Shown: positions 55,474 to 64,000, counted from the first letter of the stretch. The stretch: DNA of 64,000 bases from an uncultured Flavobacteriaceae bacterium (GCA_947497245.1 CANMFO010000001.1:62001-126000), one strand, 5' to 3'. Program-made: numbers and translations. Notes: generated from the letters alone by a model not told the origin.

Positions 55474-56823
55474 ATGAAAAATTCAAAAAACAACCAACAA
55501 CCGATGGGTCAACAGAAAAAGACCAGAAGGGACTTCGTAAAGAACACCGCCCTCTTCACGGGAGGGGCCATGATATTGCCCAATATGCAGATGAACGCCA
55601 TGGTGAACGTATTCAACGACAAAAAACTCAAGATTGCCCTTGTGGGCTGTGGTGGCCGTGGAACGGGTGCCGCGGTACAGGCCCTAAGGGCGGATGACAA
55701 TGTAGAATTGGTGGCAATGGCCGATGCCTTCGAAGATCGCCTACAGGGCAGCTTTATGAATATTGCCAAAGCACTGGGAGATACGAAGAAGCTGAATGTA
55801 AACGAAAAGCACAAATTTGTGGGATTCGATGGCGCCCAAAAAGCGATGGATCTGGCCGATGTGGTCATTTTGGCCACCCCACCAGGTTTTCGCCCACAAC
55901 ACTTTGAATATGCCATAAATAATGGAAAACATGTGTTTATGGAAAAGCCCGTTGCCACGGATGTTCCCGGTGTACGAAAAGTTTTGGCCGCGGCCAAGGT
56001 CGCCAAGGAAAACAAGTTGAACGTGGTGGTTGGATTACAACGGCACTATCAGGACAACTACCTTGCCGCTTTGGACCAACTAAAACAGGATAAGATCGGA
56101 AAGATCGTTTCCGGACAGGTGTACTGGAACAGCGGAGGGGTCTGGGTGCGTGAAAGACAGGCGGGACAGACCGAGCTGGAGTATCAAATGCGCAACTGGT
56201 ACTACTTCAATTGGTTATGTGGAGACCATATTTTGGAGCAGCACATCCACAATATAGATGTTGCCAACTGGTTCATAGGGGAGTACCCTATATCGGCACA
56301 GGGAATGGGTGGCCGTCAGGTGCGAAACGGAAAAGATCATGGCGAGATATACGATCACCATTTTGTGGAATTCACCTACCCCAGTGGGGCTGTAATAGCT
56401 AGTCAATGCCGTCACCAACCCGAAACCATGAGCAGGGTCTCCGAATTTTTCCAAGGGACAAAGGGTACGGTGTCGACTGAAGGGGATAATGCCACCATAA
56501 AGGGTTGGGATGGCAGTACCATTTTCGAACACCGGGGCAAGGATGATCCAAACCCGTACGAGGTGGAGCACGTGAAATTGTTTGAATCGATTCGTAACGG
56601 AGGCGTTATCGCCAATGGTGAAAATGGAGCCAAAAGTACCATGACCGCTATTTTGGGAAGAATGGCCACCTATTCCGGAAAAGTGGTTTCCTGGGATGAG
56701 GCGATGAAATCCAATTTGGCCCTGGTACCCGACAATTTGACATGGGACAGTCCTGCCCCGGTGAAACCGAACGCCGATGGCTGGTACGAAATTCCAACAC
56801 CTGGAAAAACGGTGGTTCTATAA
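55474..56823 (+). CDS. Tat-exported Gfo/Idh/MocA family oxidoreductase
   Basis: 449 residues. A twin-arginine signal (TRRDFVK at 17-23, then TALFTGGAMILP) suggests export in folded form with its cofactor bound. The cofactor loop is ALVGCGGRGTGAAVQAL and the signature E157-K158-P159. Longer than the two cytoplasmic paralogues in the window. Exported members with tightly bound NAD oxidise glycosides or N-acetylhexosaminides. It starts 152 nt after the SDR gene and is followed by two sulfatase genes. Confidence 0.91.
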   Translation: MKNSKNNQQPMGQQKKTRRDFVKNTALFTGGAMILPNMQMNAMVNVFNDKKLKIALVGCGGRGTGAAVQALRADDNVELVAMADAFEDRLQGSFMNIAKALGDTKKLNVNEKHKFVGFDGAQKAMDLADVVILATPPGFRPQHFEYAINNGKHVFMEKPVATDVPGVRKVLAAAKVAKENKLNVVVGLQRHYQDNYLAALDQLKQDKIGKIVSGQVYWNSGGVWVRERQAGQTELEYQMRNWYYFNWLCGDHILEQHIHNIDVANWFIGEYPISAQGMGGRQVRNGKDHGEIYDHHFVEFTYPSGAVIASQCRHQPETMSRVSEFFQGTKGTVSTEGDNATIKGWDGSTIFEHRGKDDPNPYEVEHVKLFESIRNGGVIANGENGAKSTMTAILGRMATYSGKVVSWDEAMKSNLALVPDNLTWDSPAPVKPNADGWYEIPTPGKTVVL

Positions 56824-56842
56824 AAGAGGTAAACCCCGTCCT

Positions 56843-58312
56843 ATGTTTTCAATGAGATCAATATTGTCCCTGCTGTTGGCAGGGACAATCTTTTTTTCCT
56901 GTAAGGAGAAGGTAAAACTGGCAGAGGCGGTTCCCCAGCCCGAAAGACCCAATATCATCTATATTTTGGCGGATGATCTGGGCTATGGGGATCTCAGTAG
57001 TTATGGGCAGAAAAAATTCACCACGCCCAACATAGATAGGTTGGCGTCCCAGGGTTTGCTGTTCACGCAACATTATTCGGGGAGCACTGTATGCGCACCA
57101 TCACGATCGGCACTGCTTACGGGTATGCACACCGGGCATACCGTGGTTCGGGGCAACAAGGAGGTACGGCCCGAAGGACAGCATCCGATTCCGGATGCGA
57201 CCTTTACGCTTGCCGAGGCATTGAAAAAGACCGGGTACACTACCGGTATTTTTGGAAAATGGGGCTTGGGTTTCCCGGGATCGGAAGGCGATCCCACCAA
57301 GCAAGGGTTTGACACTTTTTTTGGATATAACTGCCAACGGTTTGGACATAACTACTATCCAAGACACCTTTGGAGCAACAGGGATTCCATTGTTTTGGAA
57401 GAAAACGCTGGCCACAAAAAGGGAATATATGCCCCCGATCTGATACACGGAAAAACATTGGAATTCATTGAGAACAATCAGGATGGACCTTTCTTTTTAT
57501 TTGTTGCATCGATCATTCCCCATGCCGAGCTCGTTGCGCCCGAAGCCGTAATGGAATCGTTCAAGGGAGAATTTCTGCCAGAAACGGCCTATAAGGGAGT
57601 CGATGACGGCCCTGAATACAGAAACGGTCCGTATGGATCACAGAAAGAACCCCATGCCGCTTTTGTGTCCATGATCCATATCTTGGATCGACAGGTTGGA
57701 GAAATTATGGAAAAGGTCGAGGCCCTGGGACTGTCAGACCAGACCATAATTGTATTTACATCGGACAACGGCCCCCATACGGAAGGAGGGGCCGACCCAG
57801 ACTTTTTCAATAGCAATGGCCCACTGAAAGGGACAAAACGGGATCTTTACGAAGGCGGAATCCGGGTTCCCATGATCGTACGATGGCCGGACAAAATAAA
57901 AGGGAATACCCGAACGGATCACATTTCCGCTTTTTGGGATGTTTTCCCAACCTTATCCGACATTGTCGGTATCGATCCCCCCCCAAATACGGATGGGATC
58001 TCTTTTTTACCTACGCTTCTGGGCACTCCGGAGAACCAAAAGACCCATTCCTACCTCTATTGGGAATTTCATGAAAGAGGGGGCAGGCAGGCGGTTAGAA
58101 AGAAAAATTGGAAGGCGGTCAAGTACCAGGTTTTTGAAAAAGCCGAATCGTCATTGGAACTGTATGACCTGTCCGTGGATATTGGGGAAGCGCATGATGT
58201 GGCATCCCAACATCCCGATATCGTAAGGGATATGGAAAGAATTTTGAAAGAGGCCCGAATACCCTCTGAGGTGTTTACCTTTGATCAAGGGACCTATCTG
58301 GAGGTCAAATAA
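56843..58312 (+). CDS. Arylsulfatase-type lipoprotein, Cys-type (S1 family)
   Basis: 489 residues from the ATG at 56843, 19 nt after the preceding stop; the frame runs further upstream inside that gene but the lipobox FFSC (Cys20) sets the start. The sulfatase signature is C84-A-P-S-R88 then SALLTGMHTGH. Metal ligands D44-D45 (LADDLGYGD) and FTSDNGPH are present. The sequence is close to the next gene, indicating tandem duplication and divergence. Confidence 0.94.
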   Translation: MFSMRSILSLLLAGTIFFSCKEKVKLAEAVPQPERPNIIYILADDLGYGDLSSYGQKKFTTPNIDRLASQGLLFTQHYSGSTVCAPSRSALLTGMHTGHTVVRGNKEVRPEGQHPIPDATFTLAEALKKTGYTTGIFGKWGLGFPGSEGDPTKQGFDTFFGYNCQRFGHNYYPRHLWSNRDSIVLEENAGHKKGIYAPDLIHGKTLEFIENNQDGPFFLFVASIIPHAELVAPEAVMESFKGEFLPETAYKGVDDGPEYRNGPYGSQKEPHAAFVSMIHILDRQVGEIMEKVEALGLSDQTIIVFTSDNGPHTEGGADPDFFNSNGPLKGTKRDLYEGGIRVPMIVRWPDKIKGNTRTDHISAFWDVFPTLSDIVGIDPPPNTDGISFLPTLLGTPENQKTHSYLYWEFHERGGRQAVRKKNWKAVKYQVFEKAESSLELYDLSVDIGEAHDVASQHPDIVRDMERILKEARIPSEVFTFDQGTYLEVK

Positions 58313-58323
58313 TTGGACGGAAT

Positions 58324-59910
58324 ATGAAAAAAAACAGCAACAAATCGATTTTTGCGGTGGCCCTGTCCCTGGTTCTTTTTGGGGCATGTAGACAAAATAA
58401 GGAATCCACGGCCCCGTCTACCGCGGGCCAGCCGAATATCATCTACATTTTGACGGATGATCTAGGATATGCCGATATCGGGGCATATGGACAAGAAAAA
58501 ATAGAGACCCCGAATATCGATGCCCTTGCCCAACGGGGTATGTTGTTCACCCAACATTACACGAGCGCTCCGGTATGCGCCCCGGCAAGACATATGTTGC
58601 TCACCGGACAACATGCCGGCCATGCCTATATCCGAAGTAACTCTGAATGGGGCGAACGGGGAGATGTCTGGAACTATCGGGAGATGGCGAATGATTCCAC
58701 TTTGGAAGGCCAGGGCCCAATGCCCGAAGGTACCCTTACCTTTGCCCACAAGTTAAAGGAAGTCGGTTATGCGACGGGCATGGTAGGTAAATGGGGTTTG
58801 GGCGCTCCCCATACCCAATCGATCCCCAATGAAATGGGATTCGATTTTTTCTACGGATTTAATTGTCAACGTCAGGCGCATACCTATTATCCACTTCATC
58901 TGTATCAAAACAGGAACAGGGTCCATCTTCAGAACGATACCATCGCACCCCATTCGGTACTTCCGGTAGGAGCGGACCCCGATGATGCGGCAAGTTATGC
59001 TGATTTTACCCTGAAGGATTACGCCCCGGATTTGATGTTCGAGGCATTGACCAGTTTTGTTGACACCAATAAGGACGGGCCTTTCTTTCTGTATTGGGCC
59101 ACCCCAATTCCCCATGTGGCCCTTCAGGCGCCCCAAGCTTGGGTGGATTATTATGTGGGCAAATTCGGAGCGGAAACGCCCTATCTATCCGGTGGGAACA
59201 ACGCCTATTTTCCACATAAAAACCCACATGCCGCCTACGCGGCCATGGTCTCGTATTTGGATGACAATATTGGAAAGCTGGTCCAGCAGTTGAAAGATGA
59301 AGGGATCTATGAAAACACCCTGATTATTTTTACCTCCGACAACGGTCCCAGTTATGCCGGCGGTGCGGACCCTATCTTTTTTGATAGTGCCAAGCCTTTT
59401 CGGGGCGAGTACGGGCGGGGAAAAGGTTTTTTGTATGAAGGCGGGATTCGCGTGCCGCTGATTGCGTCCTGGCCCGGGCATATCAAGGAAGGCAGTACCT
59501 CTGATCATATTTCCGCCCACTACGATATGTGGGCGACCTTTGCCGATATTGCCAAGTTTGATTCCGCTGGGGATACCGATGGAATCAGTATGCTGCCCAC
59601 GCTGTTGTCAAGAGAGGATCAGGAGGCGCACGAGTTCTTATATTGGGAGTTTCCCAGCTACAATGGCCAAGTGGCCCTTCGTATGGGAGATTGGAAGATC
59701 GTTCGCAGAAACCTGTTGTCGGATAAGGAACCACCGACAATAGAATTGTACAACCTTATGGACGATCCAACTGAGAGTAATAATGTTGCGGAAAGGCACC
59801 CTGAGGTTTTGGAAAAAGCAGCAAAGATATTTACTGCCGAACGCGAGGCCCCGGAATTGGAAAATTTCCAAATACCCCTTATAGATAATGGCTTGTTTAC
59901 TGAAAAATAG
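58324..59910 (+). CDS. Arylsulfatase-type lipoprotein, Cys-type (S1 family)
   Basis: 528 residues. Lipobox LFGAC (Cys22). Signature C85-A-P-A-R89 then HMLLTGQHAGH; D45-D46 (LTDDLGYAD) and FTSDNGPSYAGG supply metal ligands. It is a paralogue of the gene 11 nt upstream and shares the GLGFPG/GLGAPH and FFYGFNCQR blocks. Two neighbouring paralogues with different loops may remove sulfate from different positions of one glycan. Confidence 0.94.
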   Translation: MKKNSNKSIFAVALSLVLFGACRQNKESTAPSTAGQPNIIYILTDDLGYADIGAYGQEKIETPNIDALAQRGMLFTQHYTSAPVCAPARHMLLTGQHAGHAYIRSNSEWGERGDVWNYREMANDSTLEGQGPMPEGTLTFAHKLKEVGYATGMVGKWGLGAPHTQSIPNEMGFDFFYGFNCQRQAHTYYPLHLYQNRNRVHLQNDTIAPHSVLPVGADPDDAASYADFTLKDYAPDLMFEALTSFVDTNKDGPFFLYWATPIPHVALQAPQAWVDYYVGKFGAETPYLSGGNNAYFPHKNPHAAYAAMVSYLDDNIGKLVQQLKDEGIYENTLIIFTSDNGPSYAGGADPIFFDSAKPFRGEYGRGKGFLYEGGIRVPLIASWPGHIKEGSTSDHISAHYDMWATFADIAKFDSAGDTDGISMLPTLLSREDQEAHEFLYWEFPSYNGQVALRMGDWKIVRRNLLSDKEPPTIELYNLMDDPTESNNVAERHPEVLEKAAKIFTAEREAPELENFQIPLIDNGLFTEK

Positions 59911-59944
59911 AAGTAACTTTGACCTTTTAATTTTAAACAGACCC

Positions 59945-61093
59945 ATGCGCAGCATAACCCGTACCATGGCCTTCTTTTTTATTTTTCCGTTTTTGATGGG
60001 GTGTAAAGGTGAAGGTGGAAAAAAAGCCACGGACTCCGGGGTTTCGACCCAGGTCCAACCGAAGGAGGCCCAGTCGAAAAAAGTGGAAATTTTAAAGGAG
60101 AAGCCTCAGGGAGTGGAGGCCCCAGAGGGTATGGTATGGATTCCCGGCAGGGAATTCATGCAAGGGGCCGTACATCAAGATAAAATGGCAATGGGCCATG
60201 AAAAACCGGCCCATAGGGTAGCTGTCGATGGCTTTTTTATGGATGTGAACGAGGTCACCAATGCCGACTTTAGGAAATTTGTCGATGCCACGGATTATGT
60301 AACGGTCGCTGAGAGGGAAATCGATTGGGAGGAAATGAAGAAACAACTTCCTGAAGGCACACCAAAACCGCCCGACAGTATTATGCAACCGGGGTCATTG
60401 ACTTTCAAAAAAACCAAAACACCGGTCCCCAACCTCTACGATTTTTCACAGTGGTGGCGATGGACCATTGGCGCGAACTGGAAACACCCGAATGGACCGG
60501 GAAGTTCGATCAAGGGACTGGACAACCATCCTGTGGTGCACATTTCGTATGAGGATGCTTTGGCCTATTGCGATTGGGCCGGTCGACGTTTGCCTTCCGA
60601 AGCGGAATGGGAACTTGCCGCCAGGGCGAATAGGGACGGTGCCATTTTTGTCTGGGGAGATGACTTGTCCATGCTGTCGCAAATGGCCAATTCTTGGGAA
60701 GGCGAATTCCCGGTGACCAATACCCAGGTCGACGGTTTTGAGCGGCGTGCCCCGGTACGGTCCTACCAGGCCAATGACCTTGGCCTCTACGACATGGCCG
60801 GAAACGTTTGGGAGTGGACGAGCGATTGGTACAACTCCAATTATTACAAGGAAATGGCCTCCAGCAACCAGCTTGCCGTGAACCCTATCGGGCCCAGGAC
60901 CCCGTTTAACGAAAGGGACCGTTATGCCAAGGAAAGGGTTATCAAGGGAGGGTCTTTCCTATGCAGTGAATCGTATTGCGCAAGTTATCGTATCTCCGCT
61001 CGAATGGCGACCAGTTTGGATTCGGCCCAGGAACATTTGGGTTTTCGAACGGTGGCCACTGTCGATATGGTGCAACGTGAAACCAATAAATAG
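59945..61093 (+). CDS. Formylglycine-generating enzyme-like lipoprotein (FGE-sulfatase domain)
   Basis: 382 residues from the ATG at 59945. Lipobox FLMGC (Cys20). The FGE-sulfatase domain begins GMVWIPGREFMQG and includes NEVTNADF, DWAGRRLPSEAEWELAAR, YDMAGNVWEWTSDWY and GGSFLCSESYC. The C340-x4-C345 pair in that last block matches the copper-binding cysteines of true FGEs, followed by LGFR. Many relatives (EgtB, PvdO) lack the pair, so activation of the two sulfatases encoded just upstream is likely. The lipoprotein location is unexpected for an enzyme that acts on unfolded sulfatase. Confidence 0.87.
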   Translation: MRSITRTMAFFFIFPFLMGCKGEGGKKATDSGVSTQVQPKEAQSKKVEILKEKPQGVEAPEGMVWIPGREFMQGAVHQDKMAMGHEKPAHRVAVDGFFMDVNEVTNADFRKFVDATDYVTVAEREIDWEEMKKQLPEGTPKPPDSIMQPGSLTFKKTKTPVPNLYDFSQWWRWTIGANWKHPNGPGSSIKGLDNHPVVHISYEDALAYCDWAGRRLPSEAEWELAARANRDGAIFVWGDDLSMLSQMANSWEGEFPVTNTQVDGFERRAPVRSYQANDLGLYDMAGNVWEWTSDWYNSNYYKEMASSNQLAVNPIGPRTPFNERDRYAKERVIKGGSFLCSESYCASYRISARMATSLDSAQEHLGFRTVATVDMVQRETNK

Positions 61094-61098
61094 CTTTG

Positions 61099-62235
61099 AT
61101 GCATTTTTTAGAAAACTTCAGCCCGCAACTGGTCGTTGCGTCTCCCGGCAGAATCAATCTTATTGGGGAGCATACCGACTACAACATGGGCTATGTCCTG
61201 CCCACTGCCATAGAAAAAAAAATCACCTTCCAACTACAAAAGAACGAATCGGACACCCATTGCAGGATATACAGTAAAGGCTACGATACCGGTTTTGAAC
61301 TCGACTTGCGACATATTGCCATAAGTAAGATAGAATGGGAAAACTACATCTTGGGCGTACTCCATGAAATTTTGAAGCGCACCGACGGGCTGCGCGGTTT
61401 TGATTGTATTGTGGAAAGCAATTTGCCCAGTGGCTCGGGCCTTAGTTCCTCTGCTGCCCTGGAATGTGGACTGGTGTTCGGCCTGAACGAGCTTTTCGAC
61501 CTTGGACTCCCGAAAATGGAAATGGTGAAACTTTCACAAACAGCGGAACATACATTTGTGGGCACACAATGCGGAATCATGGACCAGTATGCGTCTGTCA
61601 TGAGTGAAGCCGGACATGTGATCCTATTGGACTGCCGGTCCTTGGAACGCCGTATGATCCCTGTTAGCTTGGATCCCTTTAAACTTATTCTACTGAATAC
61701 CAAGGTGTCACATAATTTGGCTACCAGTGAATATAATGTCCGCAGACGTGAGTGCGAGGAAGGGGTGGCCATAATACAAAGGGATTTCCCAAAGATCCGT
61801 TCGCTACGGGACGTTACCGAAAAGATGTTGACCGAGTGCAGGGACAAAATGGGGGAAGTGGTTTTTAAGAGGTGCTCCTTTATCGTTGCGGAAAACCAAA
61901 GGGTCTTGGAAGCGGCCGAAGCTTTGGGGCAAAACGATCTCGATCATATGGGGCGGTTGTTGTATAAAGCCCATGAGGGGATAAGCAAATTGTACGAAGT
62001 GAGTTGTGCCGAGTCCGATTTCTTGGTGGATTTCACGAAAGAAAACCCCTTGGTCCTGGGTGCGAGGCAGACCGGTGGCGGATTTGGGGGATGTACCCTG
62101 AACATCGTACATCGAGATGGGGTGGATTCCTTTATAAAGAGTGCTTCGGAAGCGTACGCAAAGGCCTTCGATATTTCGCTCGAGGCATTTGAGGTCACTC
62201 CAAGCCAGGGAACGACCATTGTAAGAAAAGGTTAG
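61099..62235 (+). CDS. galK: Galactokinase
   Basis: 378 residues from the ATG at 61099 (a TTG directly before it is rejected). GHMP kinase blocks are clear: galactose-binding RINLIGEHTDYNMGYVLPTA, ATP-binding LPSGSGLSSSAALECG, and the C-terminal QTGGGFGGCTLNIV. It phosphorylates galactose to galactose 1-phosphate for the Leloir pathway. It follows the FGE-like gene by 5 nt, so galactose use is linked to desulfation of a galactose-containing glycan. Its last 4 nt overlap the convergent regulator gene. Confidence 0.95.
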   Translation: MHFLENFSPQLVVASPGRINLIGEHTDYNMGYVLPTAIEKKITFQLQKNESDTHCRIYSKGYDTGFELDLRHIAISKIEWENYILGVLHEILKRTDGLRGFDCIVESNLPSGSGLSSSAALECGLVFGLNELFDLGLPKMEMVKLSQTAEHTFVGTQCGIMDQYASVMSEAGHVILLDCRSLERRMIPVSLDPFKLILLNTKVSHNLATSEYNVRRRECEEGVAIIQRDFPKIRSLRDVTEKMLTECRDKMGEVVFKRCSFIVAENQRVLEAAEALGQNDLDHMGRLLYKAHEGISKLYEVSCAESDFLVDFTKENPLVLGARQTGGGFGGCTLNIVHRDGVDSFIKSASEAYAKAFDISLEAFEVTPSQGTTIVRKG

Positions 62236-62936
62236 GTTTCCATCAGAGCCCGCTCCAGGTTTTCCTTTTTTTGCCGGCTCATGGGAATCAATTTGCCACC
62301 GATTTCAACATTGGTGCTACAGAACTTCTCCACGCGCTCGACATTCACGGCATAGGACTTGTGTATCCGTACAAATTTGTCCTTTGGCAACCGCTCCAAG
62401 AATGACTTCATGGTGGAAAGCACCAACATGGTACTGTCATCGCTTGTTACCAATTTAATGTAATCGCCCAAAGCTTCTATCCATTTAATTTCATTGACGA
62501 ACACCTTTTTCTTTTGAAGATTACTGTTGACAAAAATATATTCTTTGTCGTCTTCATCTTTGATCAACTGCAAATGGGTATTGAGTGCACGTTGGACCGC
62601 CGCATTGAAGCGTTCTTGGGCGATCGGTTTTTGTAGATAATCCGTTACGTCGTAGTCAAACGCCCTTAGGGCATAACCGGATTTCCCCGAGATCACGATT
62701 ACCTGGGGCCTGTTTTCAAGGGTGTCCAAAAAATCGAACCCACTTATCCGCGGCATTTCAATATCCAGGAACAACAAATCTACCTGTCGGTCCATCATCC
62801 CCTTTTTGGCCGCGGCCCCACTATCATATGTGGCTTCCAACAAAAGGCTGGGGTGTTTTTTCACCATTTTCGATACCACCTTGAGTTGCAGGTTCGAATC
62901 GTCAATTACGACGGTCTTCAGTACTTTGTTTGCCAC
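62232..62936 (-). CDS. LytTR-type response regulator
   Basis: 234 residues starting with GTG at 62936; no in-frame ATG lies upstream. The receiver domain has the acidic pair D12-D13, phospho-acceptor D58 (LFLDIEMPRISGFDFLD), Ser/Thr (VISGKSG) and a Lys in LQKPIAQERF. The LytTR domain (about 135-232) has FVNEIKWIEALGDYIKLV and VRIHKSYAVNVERVEKF. No cognate histidine kinase is in the window, so it is an orphan here. It converges with galK. Confidence 0.92.
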   Translation of the reverse strand: MANKVLKTVVIDDSNLQLKVVSKMVKKHPSLLLEATYDSGAAAKKGMMDRQVDLLFLDIEMPRISGFDFLDTLENRPQVIVISGKSGYALRAFDYDVTDYLQKPIAQERFNAAVQRALNTHLQLIKDEDDKEYIFVNSNLQKKKVFVNEIKWIEALGDYIKLVTSDDSTMLVLSTMKSFLERLPKDKFVRIHKSYAVNVERVEKFCSTNVEIGGKLIPMSRQKKENLERALMET

Positions 62937-62962
62937 GGCTCCTCATTTTTAAAAACCTGGGC

Positions 62963-62970
62963 CAAAGTTA
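62963..62970 (-). promoter_or_regulatory. Likely -7 promoter element for the LytTR regulator gene
   Basis: Reading leftward this is TAACTTTG, a TAnnTTTG match, 26 nt upstream of the GTG start. No good TTG was found at -33, so it is tentative. Confidence 0.4.
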
Positions 62971-63079
62971 GTCGGTAATAATTGATAATAAAATGATAAA
63001 AGTCAGAATTCGCATTAATTTGGCCACTATATGGCTAAAATGTGTCGATTTTTCCCAAAAAAGGACTTTGCTTTTTAGA

Positions 63080-63102
63080 GGGCAGGGGAACTGCCCCTTT
63101 TT
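63080..63102 (+). terminator. Rightward terminator-like hairpin without a matching gene
   Basis: GGGCAG (63080-63085) and CTGCCC (63091-63096) form a 6-bp GC-rich stem with a GGGAA loop, followed by C and five T (63098-63102). The T-run lies on the rightward side, yet no rightward gene ends nearby (galK stops at 62235). It may end a small RNA starting within 62.95-63.05 kb. Confidence 0.5.
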
Positions 63103-63257
63103 AAGCGCGGTTCAAGTACCGGAGCAGCACCCATGTCCACCTAAGATCGTAAGTATTTGGCCTTGATCACGCCTAAAGGGGAACGAGTGTTTTAATACGG
63201 GTTTGAACCGGATTTTTGGGTGCGGACTCCATAATAACTTTTAATAACTAATAAGTG

Positions 63258-63285
63258 AGGTTTTTTTGTAAAAAACCTACTTTTG
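63258..63285 (+). promoter_or_regulatory. trxB promoter region with inverted repeat
   Basis: AGGTTTTTT (63258-63266) and AAAAAACCT (63270-63278) are perfect 9-bp inverted arms with a 3-nt loop. TACTTTTG (63278-63285), a TAnnTTTG -7 element, follows directly, 31 nt before the ATG. The repeat could be an operator or a small RNA hairpin. Confidence 0.5.
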
Positions 63286-63316
63286 CCTAATAGCTAAATT
63301 TGATAAGAATTCGATT

Positions 63317-64000
63317 ATGTCAGAACAAGTAGAGCGAATAAAAACATTGATAATAGGGTCTGGTCCGGCAGGATATACCGCGGCGATATATGCGGCAAGG
63401 GCAGATTTAAAACCCGTGGTCTATACGGGTATGGAGCCTGGGGGGCAGCTGACCACTACTACTGAGGTGGACAATTTTCCAGGATATCCGGAAGGAATTG
63501 ATGGTCCGGGCATGATGGTCCAATTGCAACAGCAGGCCGAACGTTTTGGCACGGAGGTCCGTATTGGAATGGTCACTGCGGTCGACCTGAGCGAAGAGGT
63601 AGGGGGCATCCATAAAGTAACGGTTGACAACAACAAATTGATCGAGGCGGAGACCATCATCATTTCCACCGGGGCGACCGCCAAATATTTAAATATTCCA
63701 AGTGAGCAACGGCTACGTGGGGGCGGGGTTTCCGCCTGTGCCGTTTGTGATGGTTTTTTCTACAAGGGCCAAGATGTGGCCATTGTCGGAGCAGGGGATA
63801 CCGCGGCAGAAGAAGCTTCGTACTTGGCCAATATCTGTAACAAGGTGACCATGTTGGTAAGAAGGGATGTTATGCGGGCATCGAAAGCCATGCAGCACCG
63901 GGTGCGAAGTTTGAAGAACATTGAAATAAAGTTCAATACCGAAGTAGATGAGGTGTTGGGAGATCAAGTGGTGGAGGGCCTGCGCATGGTCAACAATAAA
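63317..64000 (+). CDS. trxB: Thioredoxin-disulfide reductase, 3' end outside window
   Basis: 228 codons are visible from ATG 63317 to the window end with no stop. FAD-binding IIGSGPAGYTAAIYAARA (13-30), GGQLTTTTEVDNFPGYP (about 44-60) and the redox pair C141-A-V-C144-D in SACAVCDG are those of low-molecular-weight thioredoxin reductase. A second nucleotide loop (VGAGDTAAEEA) lies near residue 157. It reduces thioredoxin with NADPH in the cytoplasm. It has its own promoter and is unrelated to the sugar operons. Confidence 0.95.
   Translation, partial: MSEQVERIKTLIIGSGPAGYTAAIYAARADLKPVVYTGMEPGGQLTTTTEVDNFPGYPEGIDGPGMMVQLQQQAERFGTEVRIGMVTAVDLSEEVGGIHKVTVDNNKLIEAETIIISTGATAKYLNIPSEQRLRGGGVSACAVCDGFFYKGQDVAIVGAGDTAAEEASYLANICNKVTMLVRRDVMRASKAMQHRVRSLKNIEIKFNTEVDEVLGDQVVEGLRMVNNK

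Larger units (their letters stand above)
62937..63316. promoter_or_regulatory. 380-bp intergenic region before trxB
   Basis: It lies between the leftward LytTR gene and the rightward trxB gene. It holds a -7-like element for each gene and a hairpin with T-run (63080-63102) whose direction does not match any annotated gene. An inverted repeat sits at 63258-63278 next to the trxB -7 element. No protein-coding frame of note is seen. Confidence 0.5.

Overview
The window looks like chromosomal DNA from an aerobic, probably marine member of the Bacteroidetes, most likely Flavobacteriaceae. The evidence is the gene families rather than a marker gene: LytTR regulators, many Sec lipoproteins with a short lipobox, several TAnnTTTG-type -7 elements, CxxCH proteins of the membrane-bound-dehydrogenase type, Cys-type sulfatases and a complete ebo operon. 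I see no rRNA, tRNA, insertion sequence, phage gene, CRISPR array or SusC/SusD pair.

Left part (1-9.1 kb): a truncated c-type cytochrome protein, a beta-helix protein fused to cytochrome c, a di-haem peroxidase, a membrane-bound LytTR regulator, a group II PLP decarboxylase, an FG-GAP/ASPIC lipoprotein, a PAP2 acid phosphatase and an ArsR-type regulator. 9.2-14.2 kb holds small regulatory and stress genes (GlxA-type AraC regulator, a DUF488-GNAT fusion, HxlR regulator, DinB protein, GNAT) and a secreted phosphatidylserine-decarboxylase-like protein.

14.5-20.9 kb is a compact six-gene ebo operon (eboA-eboF), with junctions from 2 to 9 nt. It is followed by a convergent PIG-L deacetylase. Between that gene and a large cytochrome/beta-propeller lipoprotein lies an unexplained array of nine 22-bp direct repeats (21974-22171), with signs of a 66-bp higher-order period.

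26.5-39.1 kb is a sugar-modifying region. Leftward are ThuA, a TIM-barrel isomerase and an MFS porter. Rightward are a TIM-barrel isomerase, Gfo/Idh/MocA oxidoreductase, zinc dehydrogenase, NAD epimerase, a second Gfo/Idh/MocA and a 1063-residue cytochrome-dehydrogenase lipoprotein. 39.1-53.2 kb runs leftward: IlvD/Edd dehydratase, GntP permease, two large cytochrome-dehydrogenase lipoproteins, sulfatase, amidohydrolase, a CBM9-like gene broken by one amber codon, and a rhamnose-type mutarotase. This suggests oxidation of sugars outside the cytoplasmic membrane, import of the sugar acid and dehydration inside.

53.5-62.2 kb runs rightward: TIM-barrel isomerase, SDR, Gfo/Idh/MocA, two sulfatases, a formylglycine-generating-enzyme-like lipoprotein with its cysteine pair, and galactokinase. 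It could desulfate a galactose-containing glycan and feed galactose into metabolism. The right end has a LytTR response regulator, a 380-bp intergenic region with a terminator-like hairpin that has no obvious gene, and the start of trxB.
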